Below, in pieces: positions 1-7,387 of a stretch of 21,394 nt of DNA. Origin of the DNA: Bacteroides_E sp964583185 (GTDB lineage Bacteria > Bacteroidota > Bacteroidia > Bacteroidales > Bacteroidaceae); the NCBI GenBank assembly GCA_964583185.1, contig CAZOVL010000047.1, forward strand, positions 1 to 21,394. Direction: 5' to 3'. The notes beneath the pieces are model-generated. The model ran no database searches, was not told where the DNA came from, and saw only the letters and a list, made by a program, of their open reading frames with translations. Numbering within the stretch: the first letter of the stretch is position 1; each line of letters starts with the position of its first letter. A program made the position numbers and the translations under genes.

Positions 1-63
1 TGTTGAAATGATAAATACAGTAAAATATGAATTAGAAGTTTCTTAATTATTAAAAAATAAAAA

Positions 64-204
64 ATGAGTACTAGCAAAACAGTTAATCAAAACCAATCCA
101 ATAAAAATATACACTTCGCTTATAAGTCTTTTATATTAGATGTGTTTTCCTTGTTACTGTTAGTTGTTTATAGCTGTAATTCTGAAGATTGTATAAACTT
201 ATGA
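64..204 (+). CDS. Tiny membrane ORF, 46 aa, coupled to next gene
   Basis: This short reading frame starts at ATG 64 after an A-rich leader, which is common before Bacteroidetes genes, and stops with TGA at 202-204. The stop overlaps the ATG of the next frame as ATGA (201-204), the classic arrangement for translational coupling. The product has a polar, Asn/Gln/Lys-rich N-terminus (about residues 1-22) and one hydrophobic segment (about 23-37) ending in a Cys. I recognise no family. It may be a genuine small membrane protein, a leader peptide controlling the next gene, or the remnant of a longer gene. The coupling is the main support. Confidence 0.4.
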   Translation: MSTSKTVNQNQSNKNIHFAYKSFILDVFSLLLLVVYSCNSEDCINL

Positions 205-461
205 AAACACATTATATTTTATTTATCATAGTTTGTCTGTTGTGTATGTTCATAACTATAGTGGGATTTGTGTATCCTTTAGATCTAATCTTTGTAAGAA
301 TAAAAGAATTAGCATTTACATTATCTCTCTTTCTTGTTGCTATAATAGATTTTTTTAAATTCAATAAAAAACGTGAGTTTAAAGGCTATTTGTTTTTAAT
401 AGTTAGTTCATTAGCTTTTATCTTGTCACTTTATGATGCCCTGGTAACTTATCTACAATAG
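201..461 (+). CDS. Small integral membrane protein, 86 aa
   Basis: I do not recognise this protein. It is very hydrophobic, with about three transmembrane segments (near residues 4-22, 30-48 and 60-84), separated by a short basic loop that includes an Asn-Lys-Lys-Arg run. An upstream TTG at 189 is in frame, but ATG 201 is the better start because it gives a lysine-containing N-terminus directly before the first helix and overlaps the stop of the preceding 46-aa frame. The AT-rich composition matches the first 1.1 kb as a whole. Small multi-pass proteins like this are sometimes immunity proteins beside secreted toxins, but nothing here shows that and the upstream gene lies outside the window. 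Confidence 0.55.
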   Translation: MKTHYILFIIVCLLCMFITIVGFVYPLDLIFVRIKELAFTLSLFLVAIIDFFKFNKKREFKGYLFLIVSSLAFILSLYDALVTYLQ

Positions 462-639
462 TACAACTTTTTATGATACGTGAACTTGTGAACATCCTTT
501 GTTGGAATGAATTTTTAAGAACCTCTATTAACTGAAAAAACTAGCTGTATTCCTCATAGAGATGATAACTTTGTTCATTAAGGAGATGAATATGAATGGT
601 AATATTTGGATGAATAATGGCAGATAATTGTTTTATCAG

Positions 640-661
640 TTATAATAGTATACTAGTATAA
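640..661. repeat. 22-bp near-perfect palindrome upstream of the DUF4870-like gene
   Basis: Two 11-base arms, TTATAATAGTA (640-650) and TACTAGTATAA (651-661), are reverse complements apart from one mismatch and abut with no spacer. The centre lies about 66 bases before the start at 717, where an operator or promoter could be. The region is so AT-rich that chance self-complementarity is a real possibility. Confidence 0.3.
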
Positions 662-716
662 TTTATAAAAGCAATCCCAATTTAATAAATGCTGAAAAAA
701 ACAAAATATTGGAGTT

Positions 717-1106
717 ATGAATAAAACACAAAAACTACATTTAAGCGTATTGATAGGTGCCTTTTTAATGGTTCCTATTGGTAACGTACTAATCCCATAT
801 ATTTACTGGAGACTGAATCGCCAGAAATTGGGGGACGCTTTTACCGCTCAAGCTTATAATATATTGAATTTTCAAATATTATTTAGTATTCTTTTTATTG
901 CGCTAAATACAATATTGTGGTATATGCAGATTATAAATATGAAAAATGATATAAATCCGAATTTTTCTTTTCTTAAATATTCTGCAGTGTTAGTCGTCGT
1001 AGTTACTATTATTTACCCTATAGTTGTTTCTATTATTATGATAAAAAAGAGAAAAGAAAACAAATTATTTTATCCGAAACTTTTTTCTTTTTTTAGGGGT
1101 GAATGA
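717..1106 (+). CDS. DUF4870-like membrane protein, 129 aa
   Basis: This is a small membrane protein with the layout of the DUF4870 (Tic20-like) family. An early His-Leu-Ser stretch leads into a first helix with Pro and Gly-Asn (about residues 9-30). A short basic loop with Asn-Arg-Gln-Lys follows, then the family's Asn-Phe-Gln signature at the start of helix 2 (about 50-70) and a third helix (about 86-109) ending in a strongly basic tail. GGAG at 711-714 is a close Shine-Dalgarno for ATG 717. The biochemical role of the family is unknown. The gene stands alone, convergent with the lipoprotein gene at 1156-1680, with no clear terminator in the 49 bases between them. It is markedly AT-rich. Confidence 0.65.
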   Translation: MNKTQKLHLSVLIGAFLMVPIGNVLIPYIYWRLNRQKLGDAFTAQAYNILNFQILFSILFIALNTILWYMQIINMKNDINPNFSFLKYSAVLVVVVTIIYPIVVSIIMIKKRKENKLFYPKLFSFFRGE

Positions 1107-1155
1107 AAATCTATCATCCCCATTCTCTTGACTGTTTTATGCAGTGAATAATCTG

Positions 1156-1680
1156 TTATTTAATTATTTCAATGGGGTCTTTAACTTTCACTCCATCTAA
1201 GAAAAACTCTTTTTCTGCATAAGGTTTGTTATTTTTCCACTTTAGCTTATAGTTAAAAGTGATGGTGTTTTTTGTTCCATCATTCCAATCAATGATTATT
1301 TTCTCTTGTTTATACTCTTTCGCTCCGTCAAACTCTCCGATGGATAAATAGTTTTTCTTATCAAAAGGATAGAGCTTCAACCCATAAAATGTTGGCATAT
1401 AATATCGGGTAGAAGGCTCTTTACTTAACTCATCTATTTTTAATTCGTATGTCGTGCCTTTGTGAGTGGCTTTTATTCCTGATTCTAACAGATTATGCTT
1501 AAAATCAGAATCCAATAAATCATTTTCATTTTTATCTTGTACTATAATTAATACATTTAAGGGATAAATATCCCAAATACCACTTGGCCCTTCGTCTTTA
1601 TCTTCATTACTACATGCACTACATAATAATGACAATGACAAGAATAGGAGTGCTAAATAACCGGAGAGTTGCTTGTTCAT
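1156..1680 (-). CDS. Small lipoprotein, probably surface-exposed, 174 aa
   Basis: A short hydrophobic signal (residues 5-22) ends in Cys-Ser-Ala-Cys, so Cys23 is the likely lipid-modified residue. An acidic stretch follows at once (Asn-Glu-Asp-Lys-Asp-Glu), resembling the Bacteroidetes lipoprotein export signal that sends lipoproteins to the cell surface. The mature part is about 150 residues and looks beta-rich, with a D-x-N-E-N-D-L-L-D motif near residues 50-57 and a Trp-Asn-Asp-Gly stretch in the C-terminal half. Proteins of this shape are common in gut Bacteroides as uncharacterised lipoproteins and I cannot assign a function. It has its own promoter (1753-1784) and appears monocistronic. 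Confidence 0.75.
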   Translation of the reverse strand: MNKQLSGYLALLFLSLSLLCSACSNEDKDEGPSGIWDIYPLNVLIIVQDKNENDLLDSDFKHNLLESGIKATHKGTTYELKIDELSKEPSTRYYMPTFYGLKLYPFDKKNYLSIGEFDGAKEYKQEKIIIDWNDGTKNTITFNYKLKWKNNKPYAEKEFFLDGVKVKDPIEIIK

Positions 1681-1752
1681 TTTATCAGATTTTATTGGTT
1701 TAGGATAGGTCGTATAGTTTGTTCTTTTTATGCCCTGTTTTTGACCTAATAT

Positions 1753-1784
1753 TAAAGATAATAATAAACTGTAATCTATACAAA
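1753..1784 (-). promoter_or_regulatory. Bacteroidetes-type promoter for the 174-aa lipoprotein
   Basis: Read on the minus strand, TTTG (1784-1781) is followed after exactly 20 bases by TATCTTTA (1760-1753). This fits the known Bacteroides -33/-7 pattern TTTG-N19/20-TAnnTTTG except for the last base. It would start transcription about 65 bases before the gene at 1680. Confidence 0.55.
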
Positions 1785-1888
1785 GGAATTTCTAGGTTTA
1801 ATAGTTCTGATACACAAAAAATAGCTGAATTGAATTGTTTGGCACGGTGGACGTTTCTCTTTCTGTAGAGATTACGCTCTATAGAGCC

Positions 1889-1924
1889 AAAACGCAGCGA
1901 TTAAAACTAGTCTCTGCGTTTTTT
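1889..1924 (-). terminator. Hairpin terminator after the DUF4026 gene
   Basis: A 7-bp perfect stem, AACGCAG (1891-1897) with CTGCGTT (1914-1920), encloses a 16-base loop and is flanked by A and T runs, so it could work in both directions. It lies about 30 bases past the stop of the gene ending at 1953. On the minus strand the stem is followed by a run of only four T, so it may be modest in strength. Confidence 0.5.
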
Positions 1925-1952
1925 GGTCCTAAGTGTGTTGTCTTTTTTGTTC

Positions 1953-3344
1953 TTATTCAAAATCTTGCCGGAGCAGATAAATGGAATCCGGTGTATAATT
2001 TCGGGTAGGAGAGTCAATAGTCCAATCGGTTAAAACCTCAAAAACAGGAAACGTTTTAATGTCGTTTTCGTTTAACCCTTCAATCCAATAAGGTTGATTC
2101 AGTAACTTTCCGGTCAGGTTGTTTTTCTCATCTATGGCAAGCACCTCAAACCATAGGTGCTCTCTGTCGTTCTCATCTTCTGCCTCATCGGTGATTAATC
2201 CCAACTTGATGTGAAAGTTCCACTTTGGATTATCTTCGGATTTATTGAATAGTTTCTTCAGTAACCCTTTCTTCTCTTCTTTCTTTTCTCCATACGTTTC
2301 AAACGCTTTTTTGAATAAGTCAAAACGCTTCTTTGCTAAGGCACTCATTCGCAATGTTTCTTCTTCTTTAACCAGGAAAATAGGGTTATCAGCCAATGTA
2401 CTGGCATAAATTTCAGGAGAAATAAGGTGCCCATCTTCCACGGCAAAGAGTATGCCCGATGGTTCACTATGAACATTGTAGTCGCCATCTTCTTCTATTC
2501 TATCGTCAAATCCGCCTAAAGTGTTTTTAGGGAGCGTTTTTAATGCCTCTTCCCACCGTTGCCAACACAGATGGATGCCTAAGCCATCATAGCCCACTTG
2601 AAAAGGCTCGTTTTCCTTAAAGAAATCCCAAATTAATAGATTGGCTGTCGTATTAAGCAGGTCGAACATCTGCTGAGCTCCGGATTTTATGTTTACTACT
2701 TCTAATTCCATGGCTCCACAACGATGAAGTCCGTGTGTATGCATCCAGTATTGAGCTTCCCCATTCTCCTCCTCATCATAAACTGCGTGAATAATGTAAA
2801 GGTAGTTTGGAGAAGGTGGAATGTTCGATTCTGCTGTCATTTCCAACCAAAAAGGAGAAAGTAGTTTGTAGGAAGAGAAATCAACAACCAAGCTGGCTTG
2901 AGGCATTATGGCGTGCAACACTTTCAGTTGAAACAGAAAAGACTCCAAAGGATCTTCCACATCAAAGAAAATCTTGGTAGATAAAGCAAAAGACTGTTGC
3001 TGTGCTATGCTCAAAGATTCATTGTCAATGGTATTGGCAAAAGAGAAGGTAGATAAATCGAATTGTTTTGCATCAATGGCATAAATAAGAAAGGAGTATT
3101 CAATCTTCTTATAGATTATAACTGCTTGCACCTCAAAGTCTTGAAACGCATTGTTATCCTCCTCTTCCTCGGGCACGTAAGGTTGAATGGAAACAACCAT
3201 AAAGTCTTTGCAGGCACCCAAATCTTTCTCTAGTTCTTTCAGTGAAAAATGATAGCTGTTTGATCTCGGAAAAATAGCCATATAGGAAGGAAGTCTTAGG
3301 CCTTCATCATTATTAAATCCATCGTAGATATATTCATTTCCCAT
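1953..3344 (-). CDS. DUF4026/DUF2314 domain protein, 463 aa
   Basis: This is a soluble acidic protein with no signal peptide, so probably cytoplasmic. Its N-terminal three quarters resemble DUF4026. A Lys/Glu-rich linker follows (about residues 350-375), then a C-terminal DUF2314-type domain (about 378-455). That domain is recognisable by His-Leu-Trp-Phe-Glu-Val, a Gly-Lys-Leu-Leu-Asn-Gln-Pro turn and a late Asp-Trp-Thr-Ile. Length and order agree with DUF4026 proteins of Bacteroidetes. No biochemical function is established for either domain. It sits alone between the terminator at 1889-1924 and a 258-base spacer (3345-3602) in which I found no convincing promoter. The start at 3344 gives Met-Gly-Asn-Glu and has no strong Shine-Dalgarno. 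Confidence 0.75.
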   Translation of the reverse strand: MGNEYIYDGFNNDEGLRLPSYMAIFPRSNSYHFSLKELEKDLGACKDFMVVSIQPYVPEEEEDNNAFQDFEVQAVIIYKKIEYSFLIYAIDAKQFDLSTFSFANTIDNESLSIAQQQSFALSTKIFFDVEDPLESFLFQLKVLHAIMPQASLVVDFSSYKLLSPFWLEMTAESNIPPSPNYLYIIHAVYDEEENGEAQYWMHTHGLHRCGAMELEVVNIKSGAQQMFDLLNTTANLLIWDFFKENEPFQVGYDGLGIHLCWQRWEEALKTLPKNTLGGFDDRIEEDGDYNVHSEPSGILFAVEDGHLISPEIYASTLADNPIFLVKEEETLRMSALAKKRFDLFKKAFETYGEKKEEKKGLLKKLFNKSEDNPKWNFHIKLGLITDEAEDENDREHLWFEVLAIDEKNNLTGKLLNQPYWIEGLNENDIKTFPVFEVLTDWTIDSPTRNYTPDSIYLLRQDFE

Positions 3345-3602
3345 AGTTCCGGTTTTAGGTTAATATAATAGGGATTTCTCAGACTCTCTTTTTCTTTAGA
3401 TGTAAATCTGTCTTGTTTATCCCTAAACATACTGATTTTTTCATACCTAAGAATAAATAGTATCTATTATATTATTCAAAGATTGCTTTTTTATTCTTTT
3501 CCATCACCATAGGAGGTATTCTTCCTTTATTCCTCTGTTTCCAAGAGATGTGTGTACTTACTTGAAATGAATGACTACTTATTCCCTTAGCCCAAAGAGA
3601 CA

Positions 3603-4037
3603 TTAATATTCCGCTTTCTCCAATTCTTCGGCAAAACCTAAAATATAGTTGTTATTGTCTTTTATATAGAATTCTTTTATGCCGTACCATGTCAATTTCA
3701 GTTCAGTCATTTGAATGCCCTTACTTTTTAATTGGGTATGAAGTTCTTCAATGCCTTTTCCCTCCATATAAAAAGAAACACTGGCTCCCACAGAGGTGTT
3801 TTTTGCAAGAACAACATCGTTACAAAAACTATCGAGGCGTTGAAACATCACTTCCACTTCCTCTTTTTTTAGCATAGCATAGACATACTCTTTATCGTCT
3901 AAAAGCTGCTCGTCTATACCATCTTGAGTTATCGGGACAGCCATTACAAGGCTAAAACCTAAATTATTACAGTAGAATTCTACGGTTTGTCGAATATCTG
4001 CCACCGCTAAATTGGGGGTTAGTTTGCTCAATTTCAT
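3603..4037 (-). CDS. VOC (glyoxalase/bleomycin resistance-like) protein, 144 aa
   Basis: This is a vicinal-oxygen-chelate fold protein with two beta-alpha-beta-beta-beta modules. The first opens with Leu-Thr-Pro-Asn-Leu-Ala-Val-Ala-Asp-Ile and a helix leading to Phe-Tyr-x-x-x-Leu-Gly-Phe. The second ends with a Tyr-Ile-Lys-Asp-x-x-x-Asn strand pair near the C-terminus. Length is normal for a single-chain VOC protein that dimerises. The usual metal-binding His near the first strand is not evident (Asn9 occupies that area), which points away from glyoxalase I activity and towards a binding or resistance-type role. The substrate cannot be named. It follows the YjbR gene after only 11 bases, so the two are almost certainly cotranscribed. 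Confidence 0.85.
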   Translation of the reverse strand: MKLSKLTPNLAVADIRQTVEFYCNNLGFSLVMAVPITQDGIDEQLLDDKEYVYAMLKKEEVEVMFQRLDSFCNDVVLAKNTSVGASVSFYMEGKGIEELHTQLKSKGIQMTELKLTWYGIKEFYIKDNNNYILGFAEELEKAEY

Positions 4038-4048
4038 TCTTACAGGTT

Positions 4049-4408
4049 TTATTGGTTTAAGATTTCTTGCTGAATTTTCTTACTGAGTAAGTTGAAAACT
4101 AAACGATACGAATCATCCAGCAGTTTTTTCAGTACCTCACCGGGAACATCTCCACTCAATAGTACGGAGCTCCAATGGGTTTTATTCAAATAATATCCGG
4201 GTATTATATCTTTGTATTTTTCTCTCAATTCTTCCCCACATTCAGGACTGTGTTTTACCGAAATAATTGAATTACCCTTATTGTCCTGCCCTACGAGGGC
4301 AAACATTTTGCCCCGAACAGAATAGCGTATAACATCCCATTCCTGTTTATAATCTTCTTCTGCTCCCTTTTTGGAGAGGCAGTGGCTTTGTATAAAATCG
4401 TATTCCAT
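4049..4408 (-). CDS. MmcQ/YjbR family protein, 119 aa
   Basis: This is a small cytoplasmic protein of the MmcQ/YjbR family, which has a CyaY-like fold and a proposed but poorly proven DNA-binding role. Recognisable parts are an early Ser-Lys-Lys-Gly-Ala-Glu-Glu, the Arg-Gly-Lys-Met-Phe-Ala strand, the Lys-His-Ser-Pro-Glu-Cys stretch and the late Leu-Asn-Lys-Thr-His-Trp. The usual length is about 115-120 residues, so it is complete. It stands 67 bases downstream of the AraC gene and 11 bases before the VOC gene. Such AraC/YjbR/VOC neighbourhoods are frequent in Bacteroidetes and Firmicutes, usually as small stress or resistance islands, but the specific job here is unknown. Confidence 0.88.
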   Translation of the reverse strand: MEYDFIQSHCLSKKGAEEDYKQEWDVIRYSVRGKMFALVGQDNKGNSIISVKHSPECGEELREKYKDIIPGYYLNKTHWSSVLLSGDVPGEVLKKLLDDSYRLVFNLLSKKIQQEILNQ

Positions 4409-4475
4409 CTCTTTTTGTTTTTCAATAAAGATAGAAGGAAAGAGCAGTACGCTTTGTGTAAAAAATCGACTTTTA

Positions 4476-5216
4476 CTAACGGATTGTTTTGGGTGTATCG
4501 CCCGAAATGCGTTTAAAGTCTTTAATCAGATGTGTATGATCGTAGTAACCACATTCAATGGCGATGGATAAAAGATCTTTTTGAGGATGCTTTCGCATAC
4601 ATCGCAAAGCGAGTTTGAATCGGGTTATTTTAGCAAATGTTTTGGGACTAATGCCAACAGCCGATTTGAACTTTCTTTCAAAATGTCTTTGCGATAGACA
4701 AACTTCAGAAGCAGCTTCTGAAAGAGATAACCGACCTTGGGTTAGAAGAATCAAATCAACCGCATGAATTATTCGCTTATCGGGTTGGTAGATATACGGA
4801 AGGCAGTTCATCAGGTAGTTATCCGTATAGGTTATAATCTCTTCCATTGATTGCTTTTGCCTCAATCTTTCGTGAAAGGATTTGCAGAACAAGGTTTCAA
4901 CCGATTCCAATTCCACATCTCTATCGGTAAACTCGTGTATAGAAACGGGAGTAAAAGCCACAATTCCTGTAGGCTTAAAACGCACTCCAAAAATCTGTAT
5001 CGTTTCGGAATAGTTTACATTAATAGGTGTAGTCATTGTACCAATTATACTTGTCTGTATCTGTTCATTCGCCCTATTGAGAAAGAAAATAATATCCACA
5101 CAGCCATCGGGAAGAATCTTGTGCGAATCTCCTTCTCCCTTGAAACCCTCACTCATCCAGTAGGTTTCAATGTATGGTGTCAGTATTTTGCTGGGGGCAA
5201 ATTCTCTGTAAATCAT
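4476..5216 (-). CDS. AraC-family regulator with DUF6597-type N-terminal domain, 246 aa
   Basis: The N-terminal sensor region (about residues 1-130) looks like DUF6597, with Leu-Pro-Asp-Gly-Cys-Val-Asp near 35-41 and the Gly-Val-Arg-Phe-Lys-Pro-Thr-Gly motif at 77-84. The C-terminal AraC DNA-binding region (about 160-246) holds two helix-turn-helix units: the first centres on Leu-Ser-Glu-Ala-Ala-Ser and the second on Ile-Ala-Ile-Glu-Cys-Gly-Tyr-Tyr-Asp. AGGA upstream of the start is a reasonable ribosome site. It probably regulates the two genes that follow on the same strand (YjbR and VOC), though a 67-base gap would allow a separate promoter. The inducer is unknown. Confidence 0.88.
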   Translation of the reverse strand: MIYREFAPSKILTPYIETYWMSEGFKGEGDSHKILPDGCVDIIFFLNRANEQIQTSIIGTMTTPINVNYSETIQIFGVRFKPTGIVAFTPVSIHEFTDRDVELESVETLFCKSFHERLRQKQSMEEIITYTDNYLMNCLPYIYQPDKRIIHAVDLILLTQGRLSLSEAASEVCLSQRHFERKFKSAVGISPKTFAKITRFKLALRCMRKHPQKDLLSIAIECGYYDHTHLIKDFKRISGDTPKTIR

Positions 5217-5285
5217 ATCCTTTTATGCTGAAGTAAACAGACCTTTTTTTCTCGGGGTTGGAAGCCATTCACTGTTGCTAGCAGA

Positions 5286-6308
5286 TTAAGTTTCCTTTTT
5301 GGACGAAGAACCTCTTACCGACAGAATACAGGGTACAATGCATTGTTTAACGGTGTTTATGCCTTTTATCTGTTGCAATAATAACCGGCAGGCTTCTTCC
5401 CCCATTTTATACGTTTGATGAGTAACAGCAGTCAAAGGAGGATCTACATAGTTAGAATGTGTTTCATCGGTATAGCCAATCAGTGCCACATCTTTCGGAA
5501 TTTTTAATCCCTTGTCTTTTATGGCCTTCATGGCTCCAAAAGCCAAACTGTCAGTCATTGCAAGTAGGGCATCGGGTGGGTTAGGAAGAGACAACAAAAA
5601 TGAAGCTCCCTCATAGCCCGCTTCATACCCAATTTCCTTGCAGAAAACCAACTCCTTTTCTATGGGCTTTTTATGAGCCCGTAAGGCATTTAAGTAACCG
5701 TGTTTTCTCTGTTTAACAATCTCCAAATGGTTAGCCCCTCCAATAAAAGCAATTCTTTCAGACCCGGTATGAATCAAATGGTTGGTTGCCTCTTGTGCCG
5801 ATTCAGCGTTGTTGGTTATTACAGAAGAGAATTTGTCTTTCAGGCATATCCTGTCAAAAAAAACCAGAGGTACATTTTGTTCGTGTAGGCTTTCAAAGTG
5901 GGTAAAGGTATTTGTGTCTTGAGACAAACAAGCAATGATTCCTTCAACACGTAGGTTCACCAAGTCTTCCAAACACTGTTTCTCTTGCTCAAACTGTTCG
6001 TAAGAAGAGGTTATAATGGTGGAATAGCCGTTTTTTCGTGCTATGTCGTTAATACCACTTATTATGGAAGAGTAGTAATGAGTCACAATATCCGGCACAA
6101 TCACCCCAATGATACGGGGTGCATTTTTTAATAAACTAATGGCAAATGGGTTGGGCCGATAGCCCCTCTTTTTAGCCAATGACTTGACTTTAGCTTTCAT
6201 CTCCGGACCAATTTCCGGACTATTTTTCAATGCTCTTGAAACCGTGGAAATAGATACGCCTAATTCGTTGGCCAGATCTTTTAATGATACGGCTTTTTTC
6301 TTCTTCAT
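5286..6308 (-). CDS. LacI-family regulator of the L-galactose operon, 340 aa
   Basis: The N-terminal helix-turn-helix (residues about 6-30) has the LacI-type Ser-Ile-Ser-Thr-Val-Ser-Arg-Ala-Leu recognition segment. A hinge region follows, then a periplasmic-binding-protein-like sugar domain (about 63-335). The open frame continues upstream to 6488, but that extension is AT-rich, lacks family similarity and would overlap the divergent gene starting at 6445. Met at 6308, followed by Lys-Lys-Lys-Lys-Ala-Val-Ser-Leu, is therefore the real start. It diverges from the catabolic operon and a perfect palindrome (6351-6366) lies between them, so it most likely controls that operon, with L-galactose or a downstream metabolite as ligand. 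The target and ligand are inferred from position. Confidence 0.92.
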   Translation of the reverse strand: MKKKKAVSLKDLANELGVSISTVSRALKNSPEIGPEMKAKVKSLAKKRGYRPNPFAISLLKNAPRIIGVIVPDIVTHYYSSIISGINDIARKNGYSTIITSSYEQFEQEKQCLEDLVNLRVEGIIACLSQDTNTFTHFESLHEQNVPLVFFDRICLKDKFSSVITNNAESAQEATNHLIHTGSERIAFIGGANHLEIVKQRKHGYLNALRAHKKPIEKELVFCKEIGYEAGYEGASFLLSLPNPPDALLAMTDSLAFGAMKAIKDKGLKIPKDVALIGYTDETHSNYVDPPLTAVTHQTYKMGEEACRLLLQQIKGINTVKQCIVPCILSVRGSSSKKET

Positions 6309-6350
6309 ACAATAAATTCTTGGGCTAAAAATATTACATTTTTTAGAATT

Positions 6351-6366
6351 ACGCAAAGCTTTGCGT
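6351..6366. promoter_or_regulatory. Perfect 16-bp palindrome, likely LacI-family operator
   Basis: ACGCAAAGCTTTGCGT is fully self-complementary and lies in the divergent spacer 42 bases upstream of lacI and 78 bases upstream of the first catabolic gene. Size and symmetry suit a LacI-family dimer. The central dinucleotide is GC rather than the CG usual for this family, which is unusual but not disqualifying. I saw no second copy. Confidence 0.6.
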
Positions 6367-6409
6367 GTTGATTTTATTCGAAGCGGAAGATAGGAGTTGC
6401 ATAATATTT

Positions 6410-6417
6410 TATATTTG
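6410..6417 (+). promoter_or_regulatory. -7 box of the L-galactose operon promoter
   Basis: TATATTTG matches the Bacteroidetes -7 consensus TAnnTTTG and would place the transcript start about 20 bases before ATG 6445. I could not find a good TTTG at the expected -33 distance, which might mean the promoter needs an activator. The palindrome at 6351-6366 lies upstream of this box and does not overlap it. Confidence 0.45.
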
Positions 6418-6444
6418 AAAATAATAACATAAAACACATAAATT

Positions 6445-7377
6445 ATGGAGTATAGAGAAATAGGTAAAACAGGAATGAAAGTATCCAATCTTTCCTTTGG
6501 AGCTTCATCTTTAGGCGGAGTTTTTCACTCATTAAAAGAAGAAGAAGGTATAAAAGCAGTACACACCGCAATTGAAAATGGAATTAACTTTATCGATGTG
6601 TCTCCATACTACGGACATCTTAAAGCCGAGGTGGTTTTAGGTAAAGCACTGAAAACAATTGATCGGGATAAATATTACCTGTCAACTAAAGTGGGGCGTT
6701 ATGGTAAAGACGGAGTTAATCTGTGGGATTATTCTGCAAAGAAAACACAAGAGAGTGTGTATGAAAGTTTAGACCGTTTGTTTGTTGACTCCATCGATTT
6801 AATCAATGTTCACGATATAGAGTTTGCCGATTTAAATCAGGTATGTCAGGAAACGTTGCCGGCATTGGTTGAATTAAGAGAAAAAGGAATTGTGAAACAC
6901 ATAGGGATAACAAATTTAACCTTGCGTCATTTTAAATATGTCATAGATAATGTACCTAAAGGTACTGTGGAGAGCATCTTGTCGTTTTGTCATTACTGTT
7001 TAAACGACGATGCCTTGGTCGATTATCTGGATTATTTTGAAGAGAAAGAGATTGGTGTAATCAATGCTTCTCCTTTTTCCATGGGACTGCTGACAGAGCG
7101 GGGAGCACCCGACTGGCATCCGGCACCACAGCCATTGAAAGATATTTGTAAAAAGGCAATGCTTCACTGCAAATCGAAAGGGAAATCCATAGAACAGTTG
7201 GCCATTAAATACTCGGTATCCAATCCACGCATAGCAACTACACTTTTTAGCACCACACGTTCCGAAGCCGTTTTGCAAAACATTCAATGGGCTAATGAGG
7301 CTTTAGACGAAACCCTTCTTGCTGAAGTGCAAGAAATTATTGAACCTCGCTTCCGAGATACTTGGTTAAACAGTTAA
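6445..7377 (+). CDS. L-galactose dehydrogenase-like aldo/keto reductase, 310 aa
   Basis: This NAD(P)-dependent (beta/alpha)8 enzyme should oxidise L-galactose (or the closely related L-fucose) at C1 to the 1,5-lactone. The aldo/keto reductase tetrad is in place: Asp51, Tyr56, Lys82 and His123. The sequence is strikingly like plant L-galactose dehydrogenase, including the Phe-Gly-Ala-Ser near residue 18, Asp-Val-Ser-Pro-Tyr-Tyr-Gly, Val-His-Asp-Ile-Glu-Phe and the Pro-Asp-Trp-His-Pro-Ala stretch. A Bacteroides vulgatus homologue class has published L-galactose dehydrogenase activity. It is the first gene of a five-gene operon with gaps of 10-16 bases. There is no Shine-Dalgarno; the leader is A-rich. 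L-fucose or D-arabinose as natural substrate cannot be excluded from sequence. Confidence 0.9.
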   Translation: MEYREIGKTGMKVSNLSFGASSLGGVFHSLKEEEGIKAVHTAIENGINFIDVSPYYGHLKAEVVLGKALKTIDRDKYYLSTKVGRYGKDGVNLWDYSAKKTQESVYESLDRLFVDSIDLINVHDIEFADLNQVCQETLPALVELREKGIVKHIGITNLTLRHFKYVIDNVPKGTVESILSFCHYCLNDDALVDYLDYFEEKEIGVINASPFSMGLLTERGAPDWHPAPQPLKDICKKAMLHCKSKGKSIEQLAIKYSVSNPRIATTLFSTTRSEAVLQNIQWANEALDETLLAEVQEIIEPRFRDTWLNS

Positions 7378-7387
7378 GAATAGTCCA

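Noticed and set aside
1..46. Fourteen open codons ending in TAA at 44-46, possibly the C-terminus of a gene entering from the left
   Set aside because: Too short to distinguish from chance, and no recognisable sequence.
592..627. Eleven-codon frame after a good AGGAG (581-585)
   Set aside because: Too short and featureless to call; it may be a chance site or a remnant of a gene start.
1863..1884. Second small hairpin (CTGTAGAG with CTCTATAG) beside the terminator
   Set aside because: Eight bases with one wobble pair and no T run; may only add to the neighbouring terminator.
3465..3480. A run also found near 13295 (TTATATTATTCA) suggesting a shared upstream element
   Set aside because: Twelve AT-only-like bases are expected by chance in this composition, and the flanks do not match.
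6309..6488. N-terminal extension of the LacI frame by 60 codons
   Set aside because: It overlaps the divergent gene at 6445, lacks LacI-family sequence and covers the promoter and operator region; Met at 6308 begins the helix-turn-helix domain correctly.
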